From Neogale vison (taxonomy: Eukaryota > Chordata > Mammalia > Carnivora > Mustelidae), in contig NC_058099.1 of the NCBI RefSeq assembly GCF_020171115.1, forward strand, positions 18,963,001 through 19,027,000: a stretch of 64,000 nt of DNA, written 5' to 3'. A program made the translations under genes and the position numbers. Shown piece after piece: positions 35,082-42,899 of this stretch (positions within the stretch are counted from its first letter, which is position 1; every line of letters starts with the position of its first letter). The notes beneath the pieces are model-generated. The model was given only the letters and a program-made list of their open reading frames with translations. It was not told where the DNA came from and ran no database searches.

Positions 35082-35129
35082 TCAAAGCAATTCTCACAGC
35101 AGCCCAGAGCTGCCCTGGTCCCAGGTACC

Positions 35130-35340
35130 ATGCTACATGCTTTACCTGCATTATTTCTACCAACTTTCCAACCGTTCCTCTTTTATAGCCCTTCTTATAG
35201 CTCTTTTTTAAGATATATAAAGAAACTGAGGCTCAGGGAGGTGATGTGATTCCTCCAAGGTTACATAATCAGGAATTATTTCACCAAGTCTGTCTGCGGT
35301 TCTGTTATCACTCTACTGTGATGCCAGAAAGCCTGGGACA
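35130..35340 (-). mobile_element. MIR, antisense
   Basis: ATGCTTTACCTGCATTATTTC, AAGAAACTGAGGCTCAGGGAG and CAAGGTTACATAATCAGG follow antisense MIR order. Confidence 0.75.
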
Positions 35341-35344
35341 CTGA

Positions 35345-35960
35345 GGTTCAGTGCACGGGGTAGCAGCTGGGGAGACTCGCCTGGGTCCCTAACATCAGAG
35401 CTCACCAGCAGCATGTGTGAGGCTCCCAACACAACAGCTCCCGACTCTCAGCTCCAGGAGGGCAGGAACCCTGGTGGTCTTGCTCCTGCTGAACGTCCAG
35501 AACATCGCCTGGCAGAATGGAGGGGGAGCTAAGTGAAGTTGGAATGATGGATGAACGGTCAGAGGGAAGGCATGGATCAGATGCCCCAGTTAACCGTGCT
35601 GATGGGTACATGGCGAGGATGTGTCCTCTGGGGGCTTCTCTAATCTGAGCTGTGCCAGTATGTGGAGTGAGGATCCGGGTGTAACCAATATATAATCCTC
35701 TGATTAAAGAAGCTCTTCTCTACGTAGCAATCGGATTACAACACAGCATGTCTGATAAGGTCGCTTCCATGGCTCTGCCTCTTTCTGGCCTCAAACTGAC
35801 TCCCTGCAATTTATTATTGCCATCATTATCATTCGTTATTTCCCCCAAAGCTATATGAGAGAAGCCAGCATCAATCCCAACTGTCTTGATGCCAGGTGCA
35901 GTGAGAGCCTGCTGGGGGTTAATATGGGGGTACCTTAACGGTACGGACTTTGGGAGAAGA
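35345..35960. other. Intergenic, no gene recognised
   Basis: Unique or decayed. A short L2-like end (GCAGGAACCCTGG with GAACGTCCAGAACATCGCC near 35460-35515) is possible. No coding signal. Confidence 0.45.
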
Positions 35961-35964
35961 GCCT

Positions 35965-36080
35965 CGGAGCCCAGACACAGTTTTCTTATCTGTACAGTAG
36001 GGGTCATAATAATATCTGTTTCACAGAATTATTGTGAGGATTAAAGACACGATGCTTGTACAGTGCTTAGCCCTTCCCTG
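35965..36080 (+). mobile_element. MIR fragment, sense
   Basis: TTTTCTTATCTGTACAGTAGG, TCATAATAATATCTG and TTATTGTGAGGATTAAAGAC with TACAGTGCTTAGCCC are MIR 3' landmarks. Confidence 0.75.
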
Positions 36081-36394
36081 CAAGCTCTCAGTACCTTTCC
36101 CTTTTAGCTACTCAAGAGGCGGTGGGATAGACACCACTGGCGCCTCGTGGGACTGTGCCTAAGACAGCAACCTTCTCTGGCCCTTGATCGTCCTATCTGT
36201 AAGGCAAGAGTGGGAGAGGGATCAAGGATGTATTCAACAACTAATTACTGAGCCAGTATCATGTGTTTGCCCTGGGGCTAAGCACTGGGCACAGAGAGAC
36301 AAAGGAGCCCATAGCCCTGTTCTTAGGGGGCTCCCATGTGGCAAAACTTGAACCACGATGGACGCAAGCCTTGTGGGAACAGCCGGTACTTGCC

Positions 36395-36575
36395 AGGCAG
36401 GGTGATAAGCCCTGTGCACCCATGAGCTCAGGCGATCATAATGTTGACGACACCACCACGGTCCCTGTTTCTCAGGCAAAGGGTACTGAGGCACAGAAGA
36501 CCTCCATGACTTGCCCAAGGTCACACAGTGAATATGAGAGATGGGTTTGAAACCTGGAGATCAGTTCTATGCTCT
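36395..36575 (-). mobile_element. MIR, antisense
   Basis: GTACTGAGGCACAGAAGACC, ACTTGCCCAAGGTCACACAG and GATGGGTTTGAAACCTGG are classic antisense MIR wording. Confidence 0.8.
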
Positions 36576-36579
36576 CGCC

Positions 36580-37530
36580 CCCTTCTAGCACAAACATCAC
36601 ATAATTCTTTATGACCATGAGACAGACTCTGGGGAGATAATGCCAAGGCCAAGATAAACACAGGTATCCCCCACCCCAAAAAGGCAAACAGCAAAAGTAG
36701 CATTCGGGGTTTGTGTCGCAGTGAGCTGTTACATAGGCGGCGTACACCCTGGGCAACAAGAACAACGCCCCCAAACCAAGCTCCATCCCCAGAAATTACA
36801 CTCGGGCCACCAGAGCTCCGAGCTGTGTCTCTGAACACCTGTGCTTGACCTTGACTTATTCTGTGCATCCATTAGCAAGCTGTGTCCTAAGGTATAAGAA
36901 TAGCCCGAGAGAGGTTATTTTGGGGGTCTGAGAATGCTCAAAAGTTTTTCCATAATAATGAATGTTAATCCCTTCTTTGCTTTATAGCATTTCAGCTTCC
37001 CAAAGTTTCATCAGAAAACGCTCTACTTTCGGATGGGGAGGGTTGCTGTACTTGTACCCTCTTTTCCTCATGTTTCGTTCTTTCTCTTTTTCTCGCCTCT
37101 CTCATCTCCCTGTCATTCCACCAATATTGTCTGCATTGTCTACCAGTCCTAGACGTGGACATTTCCCTTTTCTCTGCTGATACCACCCCCACTGACATTG
37201 TGGGGAAGAGACAGGCCATGGTCCTGAAGCGGATGTAGTAACCAGGAGATACTCCCCACGACACCCTGCATCAGATTTCTCTGAGCCCTTGACTCCATGT
37301 CCGAGCTGGGATCCCAATCCTCTTCACCCTACCTCTCTCAATGAGGTGGTCCTTATTAAACACACCTCCCACTCGTTCCCGCCTGCACCAAACAGCAGCG
37401 TACCAACTGGGAATCCTTAGTATGTGGCTTGTGTTTAACCTCTGACATTCCCAGCCCAACCTGCAAGGAAATGTGGTTTTCATTTCCTTCCCACGTGGCA
37501 CCTTTTAGCATCTTTCAACCAAGCATGCCA
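36580..37530. other. Intergenic, no gene recognised
   Basis: No confidently recognised repeat, exon or RNA gene. Minus-strand frames of about 70-115 codons here look random. Confidence 0.5.
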
Positions 37531-37537
37531 GAGGTTG

Positions 37538-37712
37538 CACAGCACAGCGGGTGAATAAGAACTCTGGAGCCAGACTGCCTGGGTTCAATTCCCAACTCTT
37601 CCATTAACTGCCTCTGCAATCTTGGGGCAGGCAGTTACGTCCCTGTGTCCTGATTTTTCTGTCTGCTTTACCAGGATGATGAGGGTGATGAGGACGATGA
37701 TGGTGGTGATGG
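37538..37712 (+). mobile_element. MIR, sense, split by a Can-SINE
   Basis: ACTCTGGAGCCAGACTGCCT, GGGTTCAATTCCCAACTC and GCAATCTTGGGGCAGGCAG are MIR 5' landmarks. The 3' part resumes after the SINE (37915-38000, TGTCTGGCACTTATTAAC). Confidence 0.85.
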
Positions 37713-37725
37713 TCAAATCTTTCTC

Positions 37726-37914
37726 TTTTTTAAAAAAAGATTTTATTTAACACAGAGAGAGAGAGAGGTTGCAAGTAGGGATAGAGGCAGGTGGGGGGGG
37801 GAGGAAGCAGGCTCTCTGCAGGGCAGGCCTGATGCGGGACTTGAACCCAGAACCCTGAGATCATGACCTGAGCCAAAGGCAGAGGCTTAACCCCCTGAGC
37901 CACCCAGACACCCC
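37726..37914 (-). mobile_element. Can-SINE, antisense, inserted in MIR
   Basis: Body and end GAGCCACCCAGACACCCC. Target duplication TCAAATCTTTCTC (37713-37725) and TTGAATCTCTCTT (37915-37927) lies inside the MIR. Confidence 0.9.
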
Positions 37915-38520
37915 TTGAATCTCTCTTTACAGAGTAGTTGGGGGGATTGAGTGTTTAAAACAGTGTCTGGCACTTATTAACCTCAGTTGTATGTTTCTCT
38001 ATGTCCCAATGTCCCATAGGAAATACACCTTAAATTAAAAGAATCTCTATTGCCTTCTACAGATATATTCCATCAGATAAGAAGAAAGAGGAGGAGTTCC
38101 AAATGACTTTGCAACAGAAAAAGTCTTTTTTTTAGAAGATTGCCTTAACAAGAGAAGAGAAAAGAACTGACAACTTCCTGGTATTCTATGAGTTGCTGCG
38201 TGATTCTTATTGGATAGGAGGCAGCCCTTTGGGGACACAGGAAAGGTTGAGAAACTTCGCAGATGAGAGGGGAAGCCATTTGTTATGGGGCACGCCATTA
38301 GTAAAGGGACGTTCTGGACTGGAATGATTTTTTATTTCCAAATGTCCAGGGCACAACTCAGTATACTACCTCTTTGTTAAAAAAACCAAAAACATAACAA
38401 CCGAAACTCTCATTTGACACAAAGCACTTTGGGCTTGAATACAATTCACTCTTCCTTCTGTCTTTCAACTGCTCCAGTGTCTTCAAGGTGCCAGAAACAT
38501 CCGTCAGAAAAGGACATTGA

Positions 38521-38722
38521 GGGGCGCCTGGGTGGCTCAGTGGGTTAAAGCCTCTGCCTTGGGCTCAGGTCATGATCCCAGGGTCCTGGGATCGAGCCCC
38601 ACATCGGGCTCTCTGCTCAGCGGGGAGCCTGCTTCCTCCTTCTCTCTCTCTCTGCCTGCCTCTCAGCCTACTTGTAATCTCTGCCTGTCAAATAAATAAA
38701 TAAAATCTTTAAAAAAAAAAAA
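38521..38722 (+). mobile_element. Can-SINE, sense, young full length
   Basis: Intact head GGGGCGCCTGGGTGGCTCAG, (CT)n, TGCCTGCCTCTC, CTACTTGT, TCAAATAAATAAATAAAATC and an A tail. Perfect 15-bp target duplication AGAAAAGGACATTGA (38506-38520 and 38723-38737). Low divergence suggests a recent, lineage-restricted insertion. Confidence 0.97.
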
Positions 38723-38739
38723 AGAAAAGGACATTGATT

Positions 38740-39830
38740 TGCCAGAGTTGGGGAGCAATAATGAACTCCTGGTGAAAGTGACTTTGGTGAAGTCAGCCAA
38801 GGGAAGCCGCGGCATACACGAGAGAATATTTTCCTTCTGAAGAGGGCAGTATGCATCCAGGGTTGGGTCTGCTCCCGGACTCAGGGCTTCCTTCCACGTC
38901 TGGAAGGCCGGAGGCAGAGTAGCCCTCAGGAGCCCAGGCATCTTGGGTTTCCAAGAGCTTATTTCTGAACGACAAACACATCCTCCGACATGAAATAGGA
39001 TTCCTGAGGTTTAAGCACAGTTAGACACTGCCTCTCATCAGAGGGTACACGGTGCAAACAGATACGAAGGCAGTTATGCAAGATGGATGGGAGAAGCCCC
39101 CATGAGTTATTTTCCCTGCTCTTGTACTAGCTGCCCCCCTCCCTGAAACTAGCCTCTATGAAATTAAACAATAGCATGGCATCCCAGATGGTCTCTGATG
39201 TTTGCAGAAGAAAGTGTTTCTTTCTCTACTAAGACATGTGTGTGATGTAGTTTTTACTGCCTGAAGCAAAATATCTTTTCCGCAAGCACCCTTGTGCAGA
39301 GATAAAGTGTTGGGAATGGGGATCTTAGCTCCTAGGTGCATTTATCAAGCCAATCACAGTAATTATAATTAGAACCACAAACTAAGTGAAAGCTGAGCAT
39401 GAAATACATTTGCAGAAAACATGAACTGCATATAATTAAGCCCCGCTTGGTGACATTTTGAGATATAATTTTTGGTGACATTTTAATATAATTGGGGAGT
39501 GGGGGAGATTGATTTTTTTTTATCTAAATATTTTTGGCTTATTGCATCAAAGGCTTCAGTGGCAGTTAAAAGGAGGAAGAACCATACACATCATTAGCTG
39601 CTAAACCTAGGGCCATGACGGATATGTCCAAAGGTAGCTTAACGGGCTATTTAAAACACTCTGACAAATACATTCATTGGGTATTAATTTAACCTAGATC
39701 TGTCTCAGGGAAGTGAATAAGACACTTGAAGATTGGGGGTACAGGGAACATAGCTTTGATTCCCAACCTCAGTTTGGGGCATGCACTAACGTAACAGAGC
39801 TAAAAATCCTTCTGTGATTATCCAATGCCC
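38740..39830. other. Intergenic with an AT-rich repeat-free part
   Basis: No gene. The segment 39340-39530 has TAATTATAATTAG, CATATAATTAAGC and a duplicated GGTGACATTTT (39450 and 39474) with no transposon signature. Confidence 0.4.
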
Positions 39831-39834
39831 AGAA

Positions 39835-40025
39835 AAGAAAACCCATTCTCCTTAGGGGGACCTTTGTTCAGGTGTCACCTCTTTGATAAAGTTGATCAAA
39901 TATTCTCCTCCCCTAAACCTGCGCTCTCTCAGCCATCATGACATTCACCATACTGGTTTTTAACTTTACTTATTCGTCTGGTCTTTCTCCCCTACGAAAC
40001 AATGACCTCCTTGAGTGATTTCATT
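39835..40025 (+). mobile_element. L2 fragment, sense (5' piece)
   Basis: TTGTTCAGGTGTCACCTCTTTG, then CCTCCCCTAAACC, GCCATCATGACATTCACCAT, TTTACTTATTCGTC and GACCTCCTTGAGTG follow L2 order. It resumes at 40204 after a Can-SINE. Confidence 0.65.
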
Positions 40026-40203
40026 GTTTTTTAAAATTTTATCAGAGAGAGAGCAAGCAAGCACAAGCAAGGGTGGCGGGGCAGAAGGGGAAGCAGATTT
40101 CCCGCCAAGCAAGGAGCTCCATGCAGGACTCAATTCCAGGACCCCGGAATCATGACCTGAGCCAAAGGCAGATGCTTACCTGACTGAGTCATCCAGCCAT
40201 CCC
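40026..40203 (-). mobile_element. Can-SINE, antisense, inserted in L2
   Basis: Diverged antisense copy ending GAGTCATCCAGCCATCCC. Target duplication GTGATTTCATT (40015-40025 and 40204-40214). Confidence 0.87.
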
Positions 40204-40325
40204 GTGATTTCATTTTTTTACCCAGTGTCTCTAGCACCCAGTACATGACCTAGTACAGAATAGGTGCTTGAAAAACAGTGAATCAAGAGTGACCAAGTAA
40301 GTAAGTGAATAAATAAATGAATGCT
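40204..40325 (+). mobile_element. L2 fragment, sense (3' piece)
   Basis: CCCAGTGTCTCTAGCACCCAG, TAGTACAGAATAGGTGCTTG and GTGAATAAATAAATGAATG are the L2 3' end. Confidence 0.75.
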
Positions 40326-40473
40326 TCATCTTTCTAGGGCTAGCTCAAACTGCTCTGTTAGATGATAGTCATTCTCTCTCTGGGGCAGGCAGAAGTTTTC
40401 TTGGCAATTCCACATTTTTAGGGAAAAGAAAGTTTCCTATAGGAAAACAGTTTAGGAGAGTCAGTTGACTGGA

Positions 40474-40500
40474 TGTGTGTGTGTGTGTGTGTGTGTGTGT
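40474..40500 (+). repeat. (GT)n microsatellite
   Basis: About 13 perfect units. Confidence 0.95.
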
Positions 40501-40639
40501 ACTGGGCTCCTTAGAAAGCCACCTTTGAATCTGGATCATAGCTGGGTAGTGGGGTGGGGGAGAACTCTAGGCCATGCCTTGGAATATCTTCCCATTTCAT
40601 CCTGGAATGGGAAGGCACAGAATACTTTTCTCCCCAGTC

Positions 40640-40990
40640 CTTTATACAAATTTTTAAATTTTTTATTTTAAGATAATTTTAGATTCACATGAAGTTGTAA
40701 GAAAAAATACACAGACATCCCATGTTTTCCCCTGTGTTGACGAGATCACAATCAGTACCTTGACTTTGATATACAACCCACCCGCCTTATTCAGATTTCA
40801 CCAGTCTTACACTCACCCATTTGTGTGTGTGTATGCGGGTTATGTACACTTATATTTCTGAAAGCGGCTTTCTGGCCTCCCGGGTGGTGGTCCAGGCGGC
40901 AGGCACCCAGAATACGCTTGTATAGATCTCTTGCACACAGTAGGCGCCCAACCATCATCCACAGAAACACTTGAACTTGTAAATCGGGGA
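40640..40990 (-). mobile_element. L1M fragment, antisense
   Basis: TTTTATTTTAAGATAATTTTAG, ATTCACATGAAGTTGTAAG, AATCAGTACCTTGACTTTG and TTATTCAGATTTCACCAGTC are L1M antisense wording. It ends about 300 bp before the CpG island. Confidence 0.65.
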
Positions 40991-41288
40991 ATGCAAGAGG
41001 AGAGCTCAACGTTTTAAGGTAGGAAACCGAGCCTAGGGTGTTTAGCAGGTTAGAGGCAAAAAGTTGACTATTTTCCTCTATAATTGTCAATTAGCTAGCC
41101 GGCTAATTGCTCCAAAGCGGTCCTGAGGCTTAGGCTTCGATCCCCAAAGAGCATAGGTTTGGAGCCCACCCGATCTCAACTCGTGGCTGGAGAAGAGGGG
41201 AGGGGGCTTCGCAGGGGCCCCCGCAGCTCCTCCCACCCCAACCCCCACTTTCACCCCTTTCTTCCCCTGGGCTGGACTGTTTCACCCC

Positions 41289-41301
41289 GTCTCCAGGCAA
41301 C
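41289..41301 (+). promoter_or_regulatory. Candidate RFX X-box
   Basis: The sequence GTCTCCAGGCAAC fits the X-box pattern RYYNYY N(1-3) RRNRAC with a one-base spacer. RFX factors control ciliary genes, and RFX1/RFX3 are required in mouse cochlear hair cells. That makes the motif biologically plausible upstream of whirlin. The match is seen in the sequence; binding is inferred. Confidence 0.5.
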
Positions 41302-41318
41302 CGCCAGGCGCGAGGCGG

Positions 41319-41332
41319 GACGTCATTTCCTG
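41319..41332 (+). promoter_or_regulatory. CRE/ATF-like site adjoining an ETS core
   Basis: GACGTCA is seven of the eight bases of the palindromic cAMP-response element. The next bases, TTTCCTG, contain a GGAA ETS core on the minus strand. Both lie about 40-60 bp upstream of the GC box. Function is inferred from motif identity and position only. Confidence 0.4.
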
Positions 41333-41341
41333 AAGAGCCGT

Positions 41342-41380
41342 GGGGGGAGGGGGGAGGGGGGAGGGGCAGGGGGCGGGGCC
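41342..41380 (+). promoter_or_regulatory. G-rich promoter tract with GC box (G-quadruplex-prone)
   Basis: Runs of four to six G are separated by single A or C, ending in a consensus GC box. At least four G-runs on the non-template strand satisfy the usual quadruplex rule, and the tract also fits MAZ/Sp1 binding. Confidence 0.65.
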
Positions 41381-41538
41381 AAGTCTGGGCAGGCGACGGC
41401 GACGGCGTCGGAACTCGCTGGAAGATCGGCCCCGGGCAGCTCAACAGTTCGCAAAGTCCCGGCTCGCAGCGGCGCGGCTCCGTCTGCGCCCAGGCGGCGC
41501 AGGACCGCGGGGGTCCCGGGGCTGCTGCATCCTCGGAC

Positions 41539-41607
41539 ATGCCCCGCAGCCCCTCGTGGACGCCCGCGCGGCTCCACGGGCTGCGGTTCGAGGGGCTGGG
41601 GGACTAG
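41539..41607 (+). other. Upstream ORF 1 in the WHRN leader (22 codons)
   Basis: An ATG preceded by CGGAC opens a 22-codon frame ending in TAG, well upstream of the main start and non-overlapping with it. The peptide is Pro/Arg-rich with no recognisable domain. It matters only if transcription starts 5' of it. Any role would be modulation of WHRN translation. Confidence 0.35.
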
Positions 41608-41686
41608 AGCGCCCCCACCCCAACTTAAGACTTTGGGGTCCCCCAGCCCGAGAGGAACGGGCGGCCCGGCTGGGGGAGCCCCGGGC

Positions 41687-41695
41687 ATGGTGTGA
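41687..41695 (+). other. Upstream ORF 2, minimal (ATG GTG TGA)
   Basis: This two-codon ORF has G at -3 and G at +4, a strong initiation context. Such minimal uORFs can stall or release scanning ribosomes close to the start. It is certain as sequence, but whether it is transcribed is inferred. Confidence 0.4.
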
Positions 41696-41719
41696 CGGGG
41701 CGGTCGGCTTTGCTGCGCC

Positions 41720-42190
41720 CCCCACTCCAGACACCCGCCGTCTCTGTGTCCTCCAGAATGTAGCTGCTCTCTCCGCGTCCCGCCCCCCCCACCCCCCGCC
41801 ACTCCGGACTCTCGCCGCAGTCTCCGCGACCTCCGGGCTACAGCCGCCAACTCCACATCCCCGGGACCCTGTCGCCCGTCTCCGCTTTGCCCGGACTCCG
41901 GCCGCCGTCTCCGTGTCCTCCCGTCTCCAGCCTCCCGACTGCGCCCCTCGGACTCCAGGATCAGGACACCTCCGTCTTCGCGCGCCCGGGACTCCAGCGG
42001 CGGTCTCCGCGATCCCCCCGGGATTCTGCCACTGTTGCCTCGCCCCCCAGACCCAGACTCCGGCCGCCGTCCCCGCGTCTCCCCGGATCCAGCCCCTTCT
42101 CCGCGCCCGCCGCGGAGCCAGACTCCGGCCGCCGTCTCTGCGCCCCCCCCCCCCGCCTCGCGGGGCTCCGGCTGCCGTTCCGGTGCCGGC
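41720..42190 (+). repeat. Degenerate GC-rich repeat in the WHRN leader
   Basis: A core close to ACTCCGGCCGCCGTCTCCG recurs about eight times with drift. The best copies are 41894-41913, 42056-42075 and 42121-42140; weaker copies start near 41725, 41802, 41950, 41990 and 42165. Spacing is irregular (roughly 40-90 bp). The block looks like an old, decayed minisatellite. It creates the long GC-rich open frames on both strands here, none of which resembles a protein. Confidence 0.6.
41758..41763 (+). other. Start-stop element (ATG TAG) in the WHRN leader
   Basis: An ATG is followed immediately by TAG, with A at -3 (CAGAATGTAG). Start-stop elements are a recognised class of uORF that hold a ribosome at initiation and termination at the same time and repress the downstream frame. 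No ATG occurs between here and the whirlin start at 42248. Confidence 0.4.
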
Positions 42191-42247
42191 GAGCGCCCGC
42201 AGTTGCCCCTCGGCGCGCCCCGCGTCCGCTCGGGCCTCGGCGGGGAG

Positions 42248-42871
42248 ATGAACGCACCGCTGGACGGCCTGTCGGTGAGCTCGTCCTCCACCGGCTCGGG
42301 GGGCTCGGCGGCCGGGGCGGGCGGCGGCGGCGGCGGGGGCGCGGGGCTGCGGCTTCTGTCTGCCAACGTGCGCCAGCTGCACCAGGCGCTGACGGCGCTG
42401 CTGAGCGAGGCGGAGCGGGAGCAGTTCACGCACTGCCTGAACGCGTACCACGCGCGCCGCAACGTCTTCGACCTGGTGCGCACCCTGCGCGTGCTGCTGG
42501 ACAGCCCGGTCAAGCGGCGCCTGCTGCCCATGCTGCGCCTGGTCATCCCGCGCTCCGACCAGCTGCTCTTCGACCAGTACACAGCCGAGGGCCTCTACCT
42601 GCCCGCCACCACCCCCTACCGGCAGCCCGCCTGGGGCGGCCCCGACGGTGCGGGGCCGGGGGAGGTGCGCCTGGTGAGCCTGCGGCGCGCCAAGGCCCAC
42701 GAGGGCTTGGGCTTCAGCATCCGCGGGGGCTCGGAGCATGGCGTGGGCATCTATGTGTCGCTGGTGGAGCCAGGCTCTCTGGCCGAGAAGGAAGGGCTGC
42801 GAGTTGGGGACCAGATTTTGCGTGTCAACGACAAGTCCCTGGCCCGGGTGACCCACGCTGAGGCTGTCAAG
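42248..42871 (+). CDS. WHRN: Whirlin, first coding exon (residues 1-208; gene continues beyond window)
   Basis: Whirlin is a multi-PDZ scaffold of hair-cell stereocilia tips and the photoreceptor periciliary membrane. It binds usherin, ADGRV1, MYO15A and EPS8 through its PDZ modules, and loss causes DFNB31 deafness or Usher syndrome type 2D. The translation starts MNAPLDGLSVSSSSTGS, has a Gly/Ala tract at residues 21-33, the first harmonin-homology helical domain at about 38-115 (ALLSEAEREQF, FDLVRTLRVLLDS), and PDZ1 from about 140 with the carboxylate-binding GLGF loop at 153-156. PDZ1 is cut before its last elements, which must lie in exon 2. The ATG is the first in-frame ATG, with G at -3, and matches the known whirlin start. 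The exon ends AAG|GTAAGC in phase 0 after 208 codons. Reading through the donor would add only 12 residues and a stop at 42908-42910. No frameshift or missing residue is seen. Identity is from recognising the protein; I am very sure. Confidence 0.97.
42314..42345 (+). repeat. GGC-rich tract encoding the whirlin Gly run
   Basis: Five consecutive GGC codons flanked by GGG and GCG give residues AGAGGGGGGGAG (22-33) in the disordered N-terminus, ahead of the first harmonin-homology domain. Such tracts often vary in length between individuals and species. Confidence 0.8.
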
Positions 42872-42877
42872 GTAAGC
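42870..42877 (+). promoter_or_regulatory. WHRN: WHRN exon 1 splice donor
   Basis: The sequence AG|GTAAGC follows the codon for Lys208 and matches the mammalian U1 donor consensus except at +6. It sits exactly where whirlin homology stops (HAEAVK), so it is the functional 5' splice site opening a long intron 1. No acceptor for exon 2 is visible in the remaining 21 kb. Confidence 0.93.
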
Positions 42878-42899
42878 CTGTGGTCTGGGGACGAGTACA

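Larger units (their letters stand above)
41285..41420 (+). promoter_or_regulatory. Putative WHRN core/proximal promoter
   Basis: There is no TATA box. Visible motifs are an RFX X-box match (41289-41301), a GACGTCA CRE/ATF-like element (41319-41325) followed by an ETS-type TTTCCTG (41326-41332), a long G-rich MAZ/Sp1-type tract (41342-41380) and a GC box GGGGGCGGGGCC (41369-41380). The transcription start cannot be placed from sequence alone; it probably lies just 3' of the GC box. This is inferred from motif clustering and from the position at the 5' edge of the CpG island. Confidence 0.6.
41420..42247 (+). other. WHRN: Inferred WHRN 5' leader (5' UTR)
   Basis: This GC-rich, C-skewed stretch lies between the GC-box promoter and the whirlin ATG. 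It contains three ATGs, each opening a short upstream ORF that ends before the main start. There is no in-frame ATG that could extend the protein. Its middle and 3' parts contain a degenerate repeat of a core like ACTCCGGCCGCCGTCTCCG (about 41720-42190). The true start, and any intron within it, cannot be seen from sequence. Confidence 0.55.
41280..42880. promoter_or_regulatory. CpG island covering WHRN promoter, leader and exon 1
   Basis: CpG dinucleotides are dense and G+C is very high throughout, in sharp contrast with the AT-rich flanks on both sides. The island covers the putative promoter, the whole leader and coding exon 1. This is the usual arrangement for a broadly competent, TATA-less vertebrate promoter. 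Boundaries are by eye. Confidence 0.9.

Noticed and set aside
42035..42247. N-terminal extension of whirlin from 42035
   Set aside because: That frame opens with TTG, not ATG. The first in-frame ATG is 42248, which gives the known whirlin N-terminus.
41340..42251. Plus-strand 303-codon frame in the WHRN leader
   Set aside because: Out of frame with whirlin, composed of repeat-derived Pro/Arg/Ala sequence, with no protein resemblance.
41323..42856. Long minus-strand frames of 419 and 471 codons across the CpG island
   Set aside because: They are Arg/Gly/Ala/Pro-rich products of high GC and the repeated leader, lie opposite the true WHRN exon, and have no domains or splice signals.
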